Origin: Acidobacteriota bacterium
GTDB lineage: Bacteria > Acidobacteriota > Terriglobia > Acidiferrales > UBA7541
Reading direction: 5' to 3'
NCBI GenBank assembly: GCA_003224055.1
Contig: QHYE01000108.1
Span: 1 to 36,603 of the forward strand
DNA length: 36,603 nt
Below the pieces are notes generated by a model, which saw nothing but the letters and a program-made list of their open reading frames with translations, ran no database searches and was not told where the DNA came from. Position numbers and translations under genes: made by a program. This document shows, in pieces, positions 5,965 to 14,393 of the stretch (the first letter of the stretch is position 1; each line of letters opens with the position of its first letter).

Positions 5965-7188
5965 CTAGTCCACAATCTCTCGATCCTGATAATTGTCGTG
6001 CAACGCCAGCGTCAGTACTCTTCCCGTTCCCGTGTCGTGCACCAGCACGCCGGAAATTTTCTCCAATTCGTCCTTGTGTGCTTCCACGTATTTCACCGAG
6101 CCGCACAATCCTTCTTCTTCTCCGCTGAACAAAATGAAGCGGATCGTCCGCTTCGGCTTCAGGTTCAGTTTTGCCAGGACGCGCGCTGCCTCAAGAACCG
6201 CCATCGAGCCGGTCCCATTGTCCGTCGAGCCGGTTCCCAAATCCCACGAATCCAGATGCGCCCCGAGAATCACGACTTCGTCCGACTTTTCGCTTCCCTT
6301 GATTTCCGCGACCGTGTTGTAGACCTCCACCGGCTTGTCGCTGAACGAATTGGTCATCTCGATTTCGACTTGCACCGGGCCATGCTTTTGCATCCGGTAG
6401 AGCATCCGGTAGCCCTCGCCAGTGATGAACGCCGTGGGAATCGCGCCGATGTTGAACTGTTCTCCGCCGATTCCCGTCATGTTCAGCAGACCGTGCGGTT
6501 TGTTCGAATCGCGCAGCACGACCGCCACACCTTCTTGCTTGTAAAACTCCGTCCGTTTCCGAGCTACCGCCATCATCACCGCAAAGGGCGACGGCGCAGC
6601 CGGCTGGCCCTTCAGCGGCGGCGGTGTCTGCATTGGACGATTTACCTCGCTGAATGGTTCGTCTGGCTTTGGCGGCGAAAGACTCGCGGGTTCCTGAGCA
6701 ATCACGATCGCGCCTTTCAGCTTCCCACGATACTTTTCAAAATCTTCATCCGTCTTGATGTCAACGTACGCCACCGAGCCGCGTACGATTCCCGCTGTGC
6801 CCGGAGCCCAACCCGCTGACGCGATCGTCAGTGGATGCTCCGTCGGAGACACGATGCGCGCGTGTGCCGTTCCTCGTGTCCAGGAATGCGCGATGGTCCA
6901 CGGCTCCAGATGCACATTCGTGAGGCCGTACTCGCGAAACTTCACCGCCGTCCAATCATTGGCCTGCTTCAATTGCGGCGAGCCCGTCAGCCGCGGCCCG
7001 ATGGCGTCACCCAGGTATTCGCTGTTCTGCATCACCTCGCTGTGGTCGCGCACCTCGCTCAGAATCTGCGCGTCCGCCGCAGCGAACGCACTCGCATCTT
7101 CCGCCGCAGGCTTCGCCAACCCCGCGCGCACTCCGGCAAATACCAGCACCACCGCACAGAACAACACCGCCACTCGACGTGAGTTCAT
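5965..7188 (-). CDS. Secreted M28 metallopeptidase, truncated by in-frame TAG
   Basis: Zinc aminopeptidase of family M28, expected outside the cytoplasm: an N-terminal signal peptide (AVLFCAVVLVFAGVRAGLA) precedes the mature chain. Conserved parts are GPRLTGSPQL (64-73), a PA-like insert (about 150-290), AHLDSWDLGTGSTDNGTG with H311 and D323, GEEEGL with E357/E358, and VLVHDTGTG with D385. The chain stops at residue 407. The second-domain copy continues colinearly from this point, and the fifth metal ligand (in THHSQSDT) is encoded after the stop. The 407-residue product should thus lack activity unless the stop is read through. GAGGGAG lies 6 bases before the ATG, so the gene is still set up for translation. 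Confidence 0.8.
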   Translation of the reverse strand: MNSRRVAVLFCAVVLVFAGVRAGLAKPAAEDASAFAAADAQILSEVRDHSEVMQNSEYLGDAIGPRLTGSPQLKQANDWTAVKFREYGLTNVHLEPWTIAHSWTRGTAHARIVSPTEHPLTIASAGWAPGTAGIVRGSVAYVDIKTDEDFEKYRGKLKGAIVIAQEPASLSPPKPDEPFSEVNRPMQTPPPLKGQPAAPSPFAVMMAVARKRTEFYKQEGVAVVLRDSNKPHGLLNMTGIGGEQFNIGAIPTAFITGEGYRMLYRMQKHGPVQVEIEMTNSFSDKPVEVYNTVAEIKGSEKSDEVVILGAHLDSWDLGTGSTDNGTGSMAVLEAARVLAKLNLKPKRTIRFILFSGEEEGLCGSVKYVEAHKDELEKISGVLVHDTGTGRVLTLALHDNYQDREIVD

Positions 7189-7303
7189 TCGTTCTCCCTC
7201 AAAGTCTTTAGCAAGATTTCACGGAAAGAATTCATTCGCCTTCGCGCAGCCATCTCCACTCGCTATCGGCGGTGGTTGAGCGGCCCACTCTTCGGCCTTG
7301 TTC

Positions 7304-8242
7304 CTATAGACGTGCAGACGGTCTTCGCGCGTTTCGTCTTTTTACCCTTTTCTTGGTTTCCCCGCGCAACGGGAGGACCGCAAATCCCCGCGGCCCGGGC
7401 TGGCACTTCGGACAAAAATAACTGCTTCGCCCGGCGACAATCGCTCGCCGAACCGAACTCTTACACCGGTAACACGCTTTCCCCTCGCGTCCGTACGCCC
7501 GATGGTGCCGCTGATATTCCCCCGGCTCTCCTTCCGCGTCAAGAAAATCGGAAATCGATGATCCACGCATCACAATCGCTTTCTGCAGGATTTCTTGCAA
7601 CACTCGGCGCAAGGTCTTCGCCTGCTGCTTGCTCAGCTGTGCTCCCAGCCGCGCCGGATGGATTTTGGCCCGCCACAAACTTTCATCCGCATAGATATTG
7701 CCGACGCCGCGCAGCACGCTCTGGTCCAGCAGCAGCGCCTTGATCCGCGCGCGCCTCCCCCGAATGCGGCTCGCAAATTCATCGTCGCTCGCCTCCAGCG
7801 GGTCGGCCCCGAATTCCTTTAGCTCTTCGGCAAGCGGCGCTTCCGTCAGGTACGCGATCCGCCCAAAGCGCCGTACATCCGTGTACCGCAGCTCACGCCC
7901 ATCATCCAACAGCAGGCAGACATGCGTATGTTTTTCACGCGGTTGCGCCGAGGGCATCGGCGCAATTTGACCGGTCATGCCCAAATGCACCAGCAATGCC
8001 GCAGGCGCAGCATCGCCATTCGTGGGGACGCGGTTCAATCCAGCCGCCGCGGAAAGCCGCAACAACATGAACTTTCCAAAACGCTCCACGGCCGCAATTT
8101 GCCGCCCCGGCAAATGCTCTTCCAGGGCCGCGGGATCATCAATGAAATCCGTCTTCCCGAGCGTGACGGAGACAATCCGCCGTCCGAGAATCGCTCGCCG
8201 CAATCCACGCGCTACTGTTTCGACCTCAGGAAGTTCCGGCAT
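7304..8242 (-). CDS. mutM: Formamidopyrimidine-DNA glycosylase
   Basis: Bifunctional glycosylase/AP lyase that excises 8-oxoguanine and formamidopyrimidines in base excision repair. The protein starts with MPELPEVETV, whose Pro-2 and Glu-3 are catalytic. The helix-two-turn-helix region includes DQSVLRGVGNIYADESLW, and the C-terminal zinc finger is CYRC-x16-CPKC. At 312 residues it is longer than the usual roughly 270. Part of the surplus is an insert (about residues 67-83) and part is a 30-residue tail after the zinc finger rich in Arg and Lys (ETKKRVKRRNARRPSARL). That tail is unusual and might add non-specific DNA binding. The gene is alone, 115 bases upstream of the M28 gene. Confidence 0.95.
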   Translation of the reverse strand: MPELPEVETVARGLRRAILGRRIVSVTLGKTDFIDDPAALEEHLPGRQIAAVERFGKFMLLRLSAAAGLNRVPTNGDAAPAALLVHLGMTGQIAPMPSAQPREKHTHVCLLLDDGRELRYTDVRRFGRIAYLTEAPLAEELKEFGADPLEASDDEFASRIRGRRARIKALLLDQSVLRGVGNIYADESLWRAKIHPARLGAQLSKQQAKTLRRVLQEILQKAIVMRGSSISDFLDAEGEPGEYQRHHRAYGREGKACYRCKSSVRRAIVAGRSSYFCPKCQPGPRGFAVLPLRGETKKRVKRRNARRPSARL

Positions 8243-8379
8243 AAGAGAACCAAGTCCTCAAAATAACACACCCCAGAAACCAGCGCTCTTCGCACAGCAA
8301 GTGAACTCCGGCAGTTCAGCGATTTGGTGCGAAAGTTTCGAGAAAAAAAACAACGAGCAATTGGATCAGCTTCATTGAT

Positions 8380-8414
8380 ATTGCAGGGGCGCCGCATTGT
8401 TGCACCCCTGCAAT
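8380..8414 (-). terminator. Strong hairpin after the tricorn-like gene
   Basis: ATTGCAGGGG (8380-8389) and CCCCTGCAAT (8405-8414) form a perfect 10-bp stem with a 15-base loop, 16 bases downstream of the protease stop. There is no U tract on either strand, so this is a hairpin that may stabilise the mRNA end or aid termination, not a classic intrinsic terminator. Confidence 0.4.
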
Positions 8415-8429
8415 GAAAGTCCGGCCCGG

Positions 8430-11400
8430 CTACTTTTTGTGATAATTCGGATACGGCGGATGCCCCGGTATCACAACCGGGTTTTTCTTCAGCGCCTCCA
8501 GCGTGACTTCCACGGCCTTCTCCAATTGCCGGTCGTGCCCCGCAGCAACGGACGCCGGAACGTTTTCGACCTCAATGTCCGGCGAAATCCCGCGGTTCTC
8601 CACTTCCCACTCGCCGTGCAGGCCGTAGATCGCCACGCGCGGCGCGGTCACGAAACCTCCATCCATCAGCGACGGATAGCTGTAAATCCCCACGAGTCCG
8701 CCCCATGTGCGCGTTCCCACGAGCGGCCCGATCTGGTCCTGCTTGAACATCCACGGCAGCGCATCGCCGCCGGATCCGGACATTTCGTTGATGATCATCG
8801 ACTTCGGGCCATAGATTTGCGCCAGCGGTGAACAAAACCGTTCACCCTCGCGCGAAATCGCGCAATTGCGCAACGGCCGCTTCAGCATGTCAATGATGTA
8901 ATCCGCCACTTCCCCGCCGTGATTGTATCGCTCATCAATCACGGCTCCCTGTTTCCCAACCTGCGCAAAGTAGAACCGGTTGAAATTGAGCCATCCGCCA
9001 ACGGCCGTGTCCGGAACGTGCACGTACGCCAGCTTTCCTCCGCTCAGCTCGTCGACTTTCCTCCGATTGTCTTCCTCCCAGGCGCGGTTCCGCAGTGCAA
9101 AATCGCTCGGCAAAGGCACCACCGTCACTTCTCTCGCGTCTTTGCCGTCCGCATTCGGGCCCACTTTGATCCGGATCTGCTTGCCGCCGGTGTTCTCGAA
9201 GAAACTATAAACCTCCGCCGGCGGACGAACCTCCCGCCCCTCCACTTCCAGGAGATAGTCTCCGGCCTTCACGTCCACGCCGGGTTGCGTCAGCGGCGCG
9301 CGCAGGTCGGGATTCCAGTTTTCTCCGTTAAAGACGCGGGCAAACCGGTAGCGTCCGTTCTCGATTTTGTAGTCCGCGCCAAGCAATCCGCCTTTCACCT
9401 CCTTCGGCTTGGGCACATCGCCGCCTGCGATAAACATGTGGCCGATCGTGATTTCTCCCAGCATTTCATCGAAGAGATAGTTCAGGTCCGCTCGTCCGCC
9501 CACAGCTTTCAAGTAAGGCGCGTATTTCTTCTCCGCGGCTTTGAGGTCCAGTCCGTGGTGATTCGGGTCGTAGAGGAAGTCGCGTTGAATACGCCACACT
9601 TCGTGGTACATCTGATTCCATTCCGCTCGCGGGTCCACGCGCACTTCCATCTCGTCCAGCTTCAGTGCTCCATCTCCCGGCTTTACCACCACGGCCGTTC
9701 CCGTAATAAACCACCCCTGCCCCTGGCGGTACAGCACCTTCTCGCCGTTCGCGGAGACCACGAAGGCGTTGATCCCGCCGACGAACGGCTCGGTCTTTCT
9801 CGTCGTCAGATCAAATTTTGAAACCGTAACCGCAGGCGGCTCCGTGAGCCGCGGCACGTCCACAATTTCCGAAAGAAAGAGGGTCCCGGCCTTGCCGGCA
9901 TCCAGGCTCACATAATTCGCAGCCTTGATCGGCAGCGCCACGATCCGCTGGCCAATCCCGTCCAAATCAATCGTGACCTTGACGGGCTCTTCCTTTTTCT
10001 CGCCTTCCTTCCCTTTCTCGCCCTCTTTTCCTTTGCCGCCTTCCTTTCCTTTCTCGCTTTCCTTGCCCTTGTCCGCGTCCTTGCCTTTATCTCCCCCCGC
10101 CGCGTCTTTCTTCTCGTCCGTCGGTTTTTCTTCGTCGCTCTGCGGTTCCACGGGTGAAGGATCGCCCTTCTTCAGCACCGCCGCATAGACGCTCCTCAAT
10201 ACCGGATGCTGAAAGCTCGACAAATCAAGCCAGCCCGTGGAAAGCCCTACGTCCGTGCTGACGGCAAAAAAGAGCGATTTTCCGCCTTTATCGAACACCG
10301 GATAGCGCGCGTCGCTGATACCATCCGTAATTTGCGACTCCTTGCCCGTTTCCAGCGAGTAGACGAACACGGCGCGCATGTGATTTTCCAGCAGCTTGCC
10401 GTAAGCCAGCCATTTGCTGTCTGGAGACCAATTTTCATTGAACGCCGACGTCGGGTCCTCGTAGCGGTCCGTCGTCACCTTCACCGGCGCGCCTTTTTCC
10501 ACGTCCACGTACCACAGATTGAGCCGCTTGTCCGTATAAGCAATTCTCTTGCTGTCCGGCGACCACAACGGCCCGTAGAAAAACGACGGAGGATTCCCCA
10601 GACTGATTTTCTTCACCGTACCGGAGCCGGCCTGATCGCTGATGTGCAACGCATATTCCCCGGACTCATCCGAGAAATAGGCAATCGACTTTCCGTCGGG
10701 GGACCACGCTGGATCGCGCTCCGCCGCTGCGGTCGTCCGCGTCAGATTGCGGATATCGCCCTTCTCGCCCGGGACCGTCAGGATTTCGCCGCGTGCTTCG
10801 AACACCGCACGAGCGCCAGCCGGCGAAATCGCAGCCGCCTGAATCTTGTCGCTCACCTTTTCAAAGTGCGGCCGCGTCGCGGGCAAGTCCCCTGCGATTC
10901 GAACGTCCACTTTCTTTGATTTGCCGGTCGCCGGATCGAAAAGATAAATTCCGCCAAACTGTTCATACACCAGCCTGTCGGGTCCGCCGGATAGCGATTT
11001 GAAATCCAAACCCTTGTTTTCTACCACCTGCTTCACGGTCTTGGCCTTTGTGTCATACGCGAAGAGCGTCACCGGACCGTTGCGGTCCGATAGAAAATAG
11101 ACCGTGTCTCCAAACCAAACCGGCTGCGCATCGTTCGAATTCTCGCGCGGCACTTTTTCCAGCGCCAGATCGCTCAGCCTCACGATGTAAATCGGCGTCG
11201 TTTGCCCGCCGCGATAGCGTTTCCACGACGTCTGCCACTTCAGATTCGGCACGTACGCGAGGCGCGTGCCGTCCGGTGAATACCATGCATCCTCCCCGCG
11301 CCACATCGGCAGAACCTCCGCCGGCCCGCCCTCGACAGGAACGGTGTAGAGACGGTCAAAATCCGCGTAAGCCTCGCGCGGTGAAAAGAAGAGCACGCCC

Positions 11401-11759
11401 TTCCCGTCAGGAGTCCATCCCACCGCAACATCCGGCGCCGGATGCCACGTCAACCTTCGAGGCTCGCCGCCTTCTGCCGCCATCACGAAAACATCGGCGT
11501 TCCCGTCATACTGCGCCGTGAACGCGATCCATTTCCCGTCCGGCGAAAACACCGGCAGCCCTTCGTGTCCGCCGGTGGTCAGTTGGCGCGCATCGCCGCC
11601 ATCGCGCGGAACGCTCCACAAATATCCGCCGTAGGTAAAAACGATCTGCGTTCGGCTCACCGTGGGTGAATGTGCCAGCAATGGCGTTTCTTCCGTCGCT
11701 CTGGTCAGGCCTGCAAAGGCCAGCAACATTCCAATCAGGATTGCCATTCGAAAGCGCAT
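8430..11759 (-). CDS. Tricorn-like protease (S41), secreted
   Basis: Large serine protease of the tricorn type, about 1109 residues. The N-terminus has a signal peptide (MRFRMAILIGMLLAFAGLTRA). Then come WD40/TolB-like beta-propeller blades (repeated FSPDGKWIAF, WSPDGKSIAY, WSPDSKRIAY), a charged low-complexity linker, a helical region with MYHEVWRIQRDFLYDP, a PDZ domain (PGVDVKAGDYLLEVEGREV) and the S41 catalytic part. The last holds NEMSGSGGD with the nucleophilic serine and NRGISPDIEVEN. Tricorn enzymes degrade peptides. The start at 11759 is favoured over 11777 because GGAGGAGG lies immediately before it and the signal peptide begins there. It follows the cyclase gene by 163 bases on the same strand. 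Confidence 0.9.
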   Translation of the reverse strand: MRFRMAILIGMLLAFAGLTRATEETPLLAHSPTVSRTQIVFTYGGYLWSVPRDGGDARQLTTGGHEGLPVFSPDGKWIAFTAQYDGNADVFVMAAEGGEPRRLTWHPAPDVAVGWTPDGKGVLFFSPREAYADFDRLYTVPVEGGPAEVLPMWRGEDAWYSPDGTRLAYVPNLKWQTSWKRYRGGQTTPIYIVRLSDLALEKVPRENSNDAQPVWFGDTVYFLSDRNGPVTLFAYDTKAKTVKQVVENKGLDFKSLSGGPDRLVYEQFGGIYLFDPATGKSKKVDVRIAGDLPATRPHFEKVSDKIQAAAISPAGARAVFEARGEILTVPGEKGDIRNLTRTTAAAERDPAWSPDGKSIAYFSDESGEYALHISDQAGSGTVKKISLGNPPSFFYGPLWSPDSKRIAYTDKRLNLWYVDVEKGAPVKVTTDRYEDPTSAFNENWSPDSKWLAYGKLLENHMRAVFVYSLETGKESQITDGISDARYPVFDKGGKSLFFAVSTDVGLSTGWLDLSSFQHPVLRSVYAAVLKKGDPSPVEPQSDEEKPTDEKKDAAGGDKGKDADKGKESEKGKEGGKGKEGEKGKEGEKKEEPVKVTIDLDGIGQRIVALPIKAANYVSLDAGKAGTLFLSEIVDVPRLTEPPAVTVSKFDLTTRKTEPFVGGINAFVVSANGEKVLYRQGQGWFITGTAVVVKPGDGALKLDEMEVRVDPRAEWNQMYHEVWRIQRDFLYDPNHHGLDLKAAEKKYAPYLKAVGGRADLNYLFDEMLGEITIGHMFIAGGDVPKPKEVKGGLLGADYKIENGRYRFARVFNGENWNPDLRAPLTQPGVDVKAGDYLLEVEGREVRPPAEVYSFFENTGGKQIRIKVGPNADGKDAREVTVVPLPSDFALRNRAWEEDNRRKVDELSGGKLAYVHVPDTAVGGWLNFNRFYFAQVGKQGAVIDERYNHGGEVADYIIDMLKRPLRNCAISREGERFCSPLAQIYGPKSMIINEMSGSGGDALPWMFKQDQIGPLVGTRTWGGLVGIYSYPSLMDGGFVTAPRVAIYGLHGEWEVENRGISPDIEVENVPASVAAGHDRQLEKAVEVTLEALKKNPVVIPGHPPYPNYHKK
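9989..10145 (-). repeat. Lys/Glu/Gly low-complexity linker in the tricorn-like protease
   Basis: This in-frame stretch encodes repeated KGKE, GEKGKEG and DKGKD units, about 50 residues, between the propellers and the catalytic half (roughly residues 540-595). The DNA is correspondingly repetitive (CTTTCC/CTTCCTT on the plus strand) and prone to length change. Confidence 0.75.
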
Positions 11760-11922
11760 GCCTCCTCCGTGAAACAAAATGAAATTACAACTGGGAATAA
11801 ATGCGCTAGCCTGCCGCGCAGCCGCCGTTCACGACATGGTTGGCTTGATGTACCGACCCCGGCACAGAACTTACATTCTGAGACGTAAGAAACCACAAAA
11901 ATGTTTGCAAAAATGAGATGCG

Positions 11923-12723
11923 TCAGGGCAAAAGCGCGAACACACGCACCGGCCCTCCCGAACCGCCCTCCAGCTTAATCGGGGCCGCAATCAGGAACGC
12001 TCCGTGCTCCGGCATTTCACTCAGGTCAGCAAGGTTTTCCAGATGATACAAACCCGCCCCGAGCGCCAAGTGATGCACCGCGAAATCCTCCGATGCTCCA
12101 TAGTCAATGCTCATCGTGTCGCAGCCCAGCCCACTCACTTTTCTTTCGATCAGCAGTTTTGCCGCTCCCGACGAAAACCCGGGAAAATGCATCTTTCCCT
12201 GCGCATCCTGATTGCGGTAACGCTGCGCATCCGGCCAGCGGGACGCCCAACCCGTTCGCAGCAACACGATGGCCCCTTCCGGAATCCGCCCGTGCCGCTT
12301 CTCCCACTCTTCCACGCTCGCCGCAGGAAGCTGAAAATCCGCGTCCTTTGCTCCTTCCGTGCGCACGTCCAGCACGACCGCGGGCCCCATCAGTTGCTTC
12401 GCGGGGATCTGGTCCACCGTCGCTTTCCCCGGCGGAAAATGCGCCGGCGCGTCCAGATGCGTTCCGTAATGTTCGAGCATCCAGAAGCTTCGCGTGAAGT
12501 AGCCATTCTTCTCGATGGTCGCATTCACCTTCGCTTCGAAGAATCTTTCATCCCCGGGCCAGGTCACCAGTTTGTCGTTGATCGTGTAGCTGAGATCGAG
12601 CACTCGCGTCTTCCCCGACGGAATCCCTTCGAGCATCGAATTCTGGCGCGGCTTGTCTGGAAACATTGTTATGAGGGCGGCAATGCAAAGGGCGAGCACA
12701 CCGGAACGGCCCACGGCAGACAT
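11923..12723 (-). CDS. Cyclase family protein (kynurenine formamidase-like)
   Basis: Metal-dependent hydrolase of the cyclase/KynB family, 266 residues. The metal-binding signature is HYGTHLDAPAHFPPG, preceded by the family-typical DLSYTINDKLVTWPGDERF. A later conserved GCDTMSIDYG and a terminal AAPIKLEGGSGGPVRVFAL complete the pattern. A hydrophobic N-terminus (RSGVLALCIAALITMF) suggests export or membrane anchoring, as in several secreted members. I chose ATG 12723, where GGGGGAAAGAA provides a ribosome binding site and the EVE gene ends 19 bases upstream; an ATG further upstream would overlap that gene. Family members act on N-formylkynurenine or other cyclic or amide substrates; the substrate here is unknown. 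Confidence 0.85.
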   Translation of the reverse strand: MSAVGRSGVLALCIAALITMFPDKPRQNSMLEGIPSGKTRVLDLSYTINDKLVTWPGDERFFEAKVNATIEKNGYFTRSFWMLEHYGTHLDAPAHFPPGKATVDQIPAKQLMGPAVVLDVRTEGAKDADFQLPAASVEEWEKRHGRIPEGAIVLLRTGWASRWPDAQRYRNQDAQGKMHFPGFSSGAAKLLIERKVSGLGCDTMSIDYGASEDFAVHHLALGAGLYHLENLADLSEMPEHGAFLIAAPIKLEGGSGGPVRVFALLP

Positions 12724-12742
12724 TTCTTTCCCCCGTTCATCC

Positions 12743-13201
12743 TTACGGCAGCGGGATGCCCGGCGTCGCAACAATCCCGGCCATGCGCAGGATCTCCTGG
12801 TATTCCGTATCGCTGATCATCGAGACAATCAACCGCACACTCTTCAGGAGCTTCATTTTCTTGAGCGCCGGATTGGCGCGGAGCTCCGCCAGCGTTACCT
12901 GCCGCGGCAGCTTTTCGAACGCCCGCAAATCCGCGACCAAGTTTTTTTCCTTGCGATCGTGCGGATCGGGATAAGGATCCCGGGTGACCTCCGCAATCGA
13001 GTACAGGGAGCGCTCGGGTGCCGAGTGATAGCACAGCACGCGGTCGCCTCTGCGCACCTGTTTCAGCGCGCGAATCGCGTCCGGTTTCGAGCTGGCACCG
13101 TGCCACATTTCCTTACCCTTCACAAAGAGGGTGTCCCAGTGATAGTGGTGGGGGTCGGCGGAGAAGATCCAGTAGTGTCGTTGAGCAGTCGGAGTCGACA
13201 T
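12743..13201 (-). CDS. EVE domain protein
   Basis: About 152 residues with the PUA-like EVE fold, related to human thymocyte nuclear protein 1. Typical parts are QRHYWIFSADPHHYHWD near the start, RRGDRVLCYHSAPERSLYSIAEVTRDPYPDP and the C-terminal LRANPALKKMKLLKSVRLIVSMISDTEYQEIL. EVE proteins bind modified bases in nucleic acids; bacterial members sit in housekeeping and in modified-DNA defence contexts. Nothing nearby suggests defence. ATG 13201 is chosen because the fold begins right after it and the 18 residues upstream look like untranslated sequence. The cyclase gene starts 19 bases after the stop. Confidence 0.85.
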   Translation of the reverse strand: MSTPTAQRHYWIFSADPHHYHWDTLFVKGKEMWHGASSKPDAIRALKQVRRGDRVLCYHSAPERSLYSIAEVTRDPYPDPHDRKEKNLVADLRAFEKLPRQVTLAELRANPALKKMKLLKSVRLIVSMISDTEYQEILRMAGIVATPGIPLP

Positions 13202-13362
13202 CGATAGCTTGGAGACGGCAGCAATATACACGCTGACACACAAAAAGCGAAACAAAATGTGGGGGTTAGGCGATTCTGGGGTGCGCCACAGGAAGGCGGC
13301 TCAGATGGCAATATTTTGTCAAGAATACACTATCTCTATTAGTTTCTTATAGATAGAAAGGG

Positions 13363-13668
13363 CTAAGCGGCGTCAACGAATATATCTTCTCCGCGAACCT
13401 CTACGCGGTAGCAATCCACGCCCACGGCTGGGTTCTGGCTGATTTTGCCCGTGGTTACGTCGTATTGCCACCCATGCCAGGGGCATGTGACGACGTTGCC
13501 GTCCATAACCCCCTGGCCGAGCGGCCCACCCCGGTGCAAGCAGGTATTGTTAATGGCGTAGAACTTACCGCCAACGTTCGCCAGGGCAATCGCTTTGCCA
13601 TCTACCTGGAACTCGCGAATCGTTCCCGGAGTAATCTCATTCGTCTTCGCAGCCCGCGCAAGCGCCAT
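13363..13668 (-). CDS. Rieske [2Fe-2S] ferredoxin
   Basis: A 101-residue stand-alone Rieske protein. The cluster ligands are in CLHRGG and, 16 residues after that Cys-x-His pair, CPWHGW: two Cys and two His. Length, soluble character and the missing membrane anchor indicate an electron carrier for an oxygenase or a reductase, not a bc1 subunit. It follows nuoB by 75 bases on the same strand, and the pair probably shares the promoter at 14344-14372. No oxygenase gene is nearby, so the partner is unknown. AAGGA lies directly before the ATG, inside a purine-rich spacer with repeated AAGGAAG. Confidence 0.93.
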   Translation of the reverse strand: MALARAAKTNEITPGTIREFQVDGKAIALANVGGKFYAINNTCLHRGGPLGQGVMDGNVVTCPWHGWQYDVTTGKISQNPAVGVDCYRVEVRGEDIFVDAA

Positions 13669-13743
13669 GGTCCTTTTTCTCTCCCCTTTCTTCTCTGTGC
13701 CCTCTTCCTTTACTTCCTTTACATTCTTTACCTCATTTGCTTC

Positions 13744-14304
13744 CTATCTCGGCGCCGGACTCTGCGCCACCATCACTCCTTGCTTGAACTCGTCCACCAT
13801 CTCCGGCTTCAACCGCACTTCCGTCGGCCGCTTCGCCAGCGTCATCTGGTCAATCTTGTCCTGCAGCTTCAGCAGCGCGAAAAACAGCCCTTCCGGCCGC
13901 GGCGGGCATCCTACAACGTACACATCTACCGGAACGATCTTGTCCACGCCCTGCAGCACCGAATATGCATTGAACGGCCCGCCCACGCTCGAGCATGCTC
14001 CCATCGAGATGCACCACTTTGGGTCCGGCATTTGTTCCCAGACGCGCTTCAGCACCGGCCCCATTTTCAGCGTCACCGTTCCCGCCACGATCATCAGGTC
14101 TGCCTGCCGCGGCGATGGCCGGAACACTTCCGCGCCAAACCGCGCCATATCGAAGCGGGACGTCGTTGACGCAATCATCTCGATCGCGCAGCACGCCAAA
14201 CCAAACGTCAGCGGCCAGATGGCGCTCTTTCGCGCCCAGTTGAACACGTAGTCCACCGAGGTGATCATGAAATTCTTTTCGAACCGCTGGTCCAGTACAC
14301 CCAT
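13744..14304 (-). CDS. nuoB: NADH-quinone oxidoreductase subunit B
   Basis: NuoB carries the N2 [4Fe-4S] cluster of respiratory complex I, next to the quinone site. The cluster cysteines are visible: the adjacent pair in GLACCAIEM, one in [12 protein letters not shown] and one in [11 protein letters not shown]. Length (186) and the ending are normal. It is isolated: neither nuoA upstream nor nuoC/D downstream is present, and only a Rieske ferredoxin follows. A promoter (14344-14372) lies about 40 bases upstream. The gene may be a second copy or part of a dispersed nuo set, which the window cannot decide. ATG 14304 is the first start; ATG 14268 (MITSVDYVF) is an alternative. Confidence 0.93.
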   Translation of the reverse strand: MGVLDQRFEKNFMITSVDYVFNWARKSAIWPLTFGLACCAIEMIASTTSRFDMARFGAEVFRPSPRQADLMIVAGTVTLKMGPVLKRVWEQMPDPKWCISMGACSSVGGPFNAYSVLQGVDKIVPVDVYVVGCPPRPEGLFFALLKLQDKIDQMTLAKRPTEVRLKPEMVDEFKQGVMVAQSPAPR

Positions 14305-14343
14305 AGGCCGCCATTCTCCCCGCAGCTCTGCTATCTTCCGCGG

Positions 14344-14372
14344 AGTATATCAGCACGATTTTATGGGTGCAA
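14344..14372 (-). promoter_or_regulatory. Promoter of nuoB-Rieske pair
   Basis: Reading the minus strand: TTGCAC (14367-14372), a 17-base spacer, then TATACT (14344-14349). The -10 matches 5 of 6 and the -35 about 4 of 6 consensus bases. The predicted start near 14337 gives a leader of about 33 bases before the nuoB ATG. Confidence 0.5.
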
Positions 14373-14393
14373 AGGTCATCACCCTGGGCCGTT

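Noticed and set aside
5965-5967. TAG read as pyrrolysine or another amino acid
   Set aside because: GNAT, DUF1493, thiC, PuuB-like oxidase, moaA, recQ and the saccharopine-like gene all end in TAG at natural positions, so TAG works as a stop here. M28 peptidases are not known pyrrolysine proteins.
5764-6819. Plus-strand open frame inside the M28 peptidase genes (351 codons)
   Set aside because: Shadow of conserved M28 coding sequence on the minus strand; no recognisable domain.
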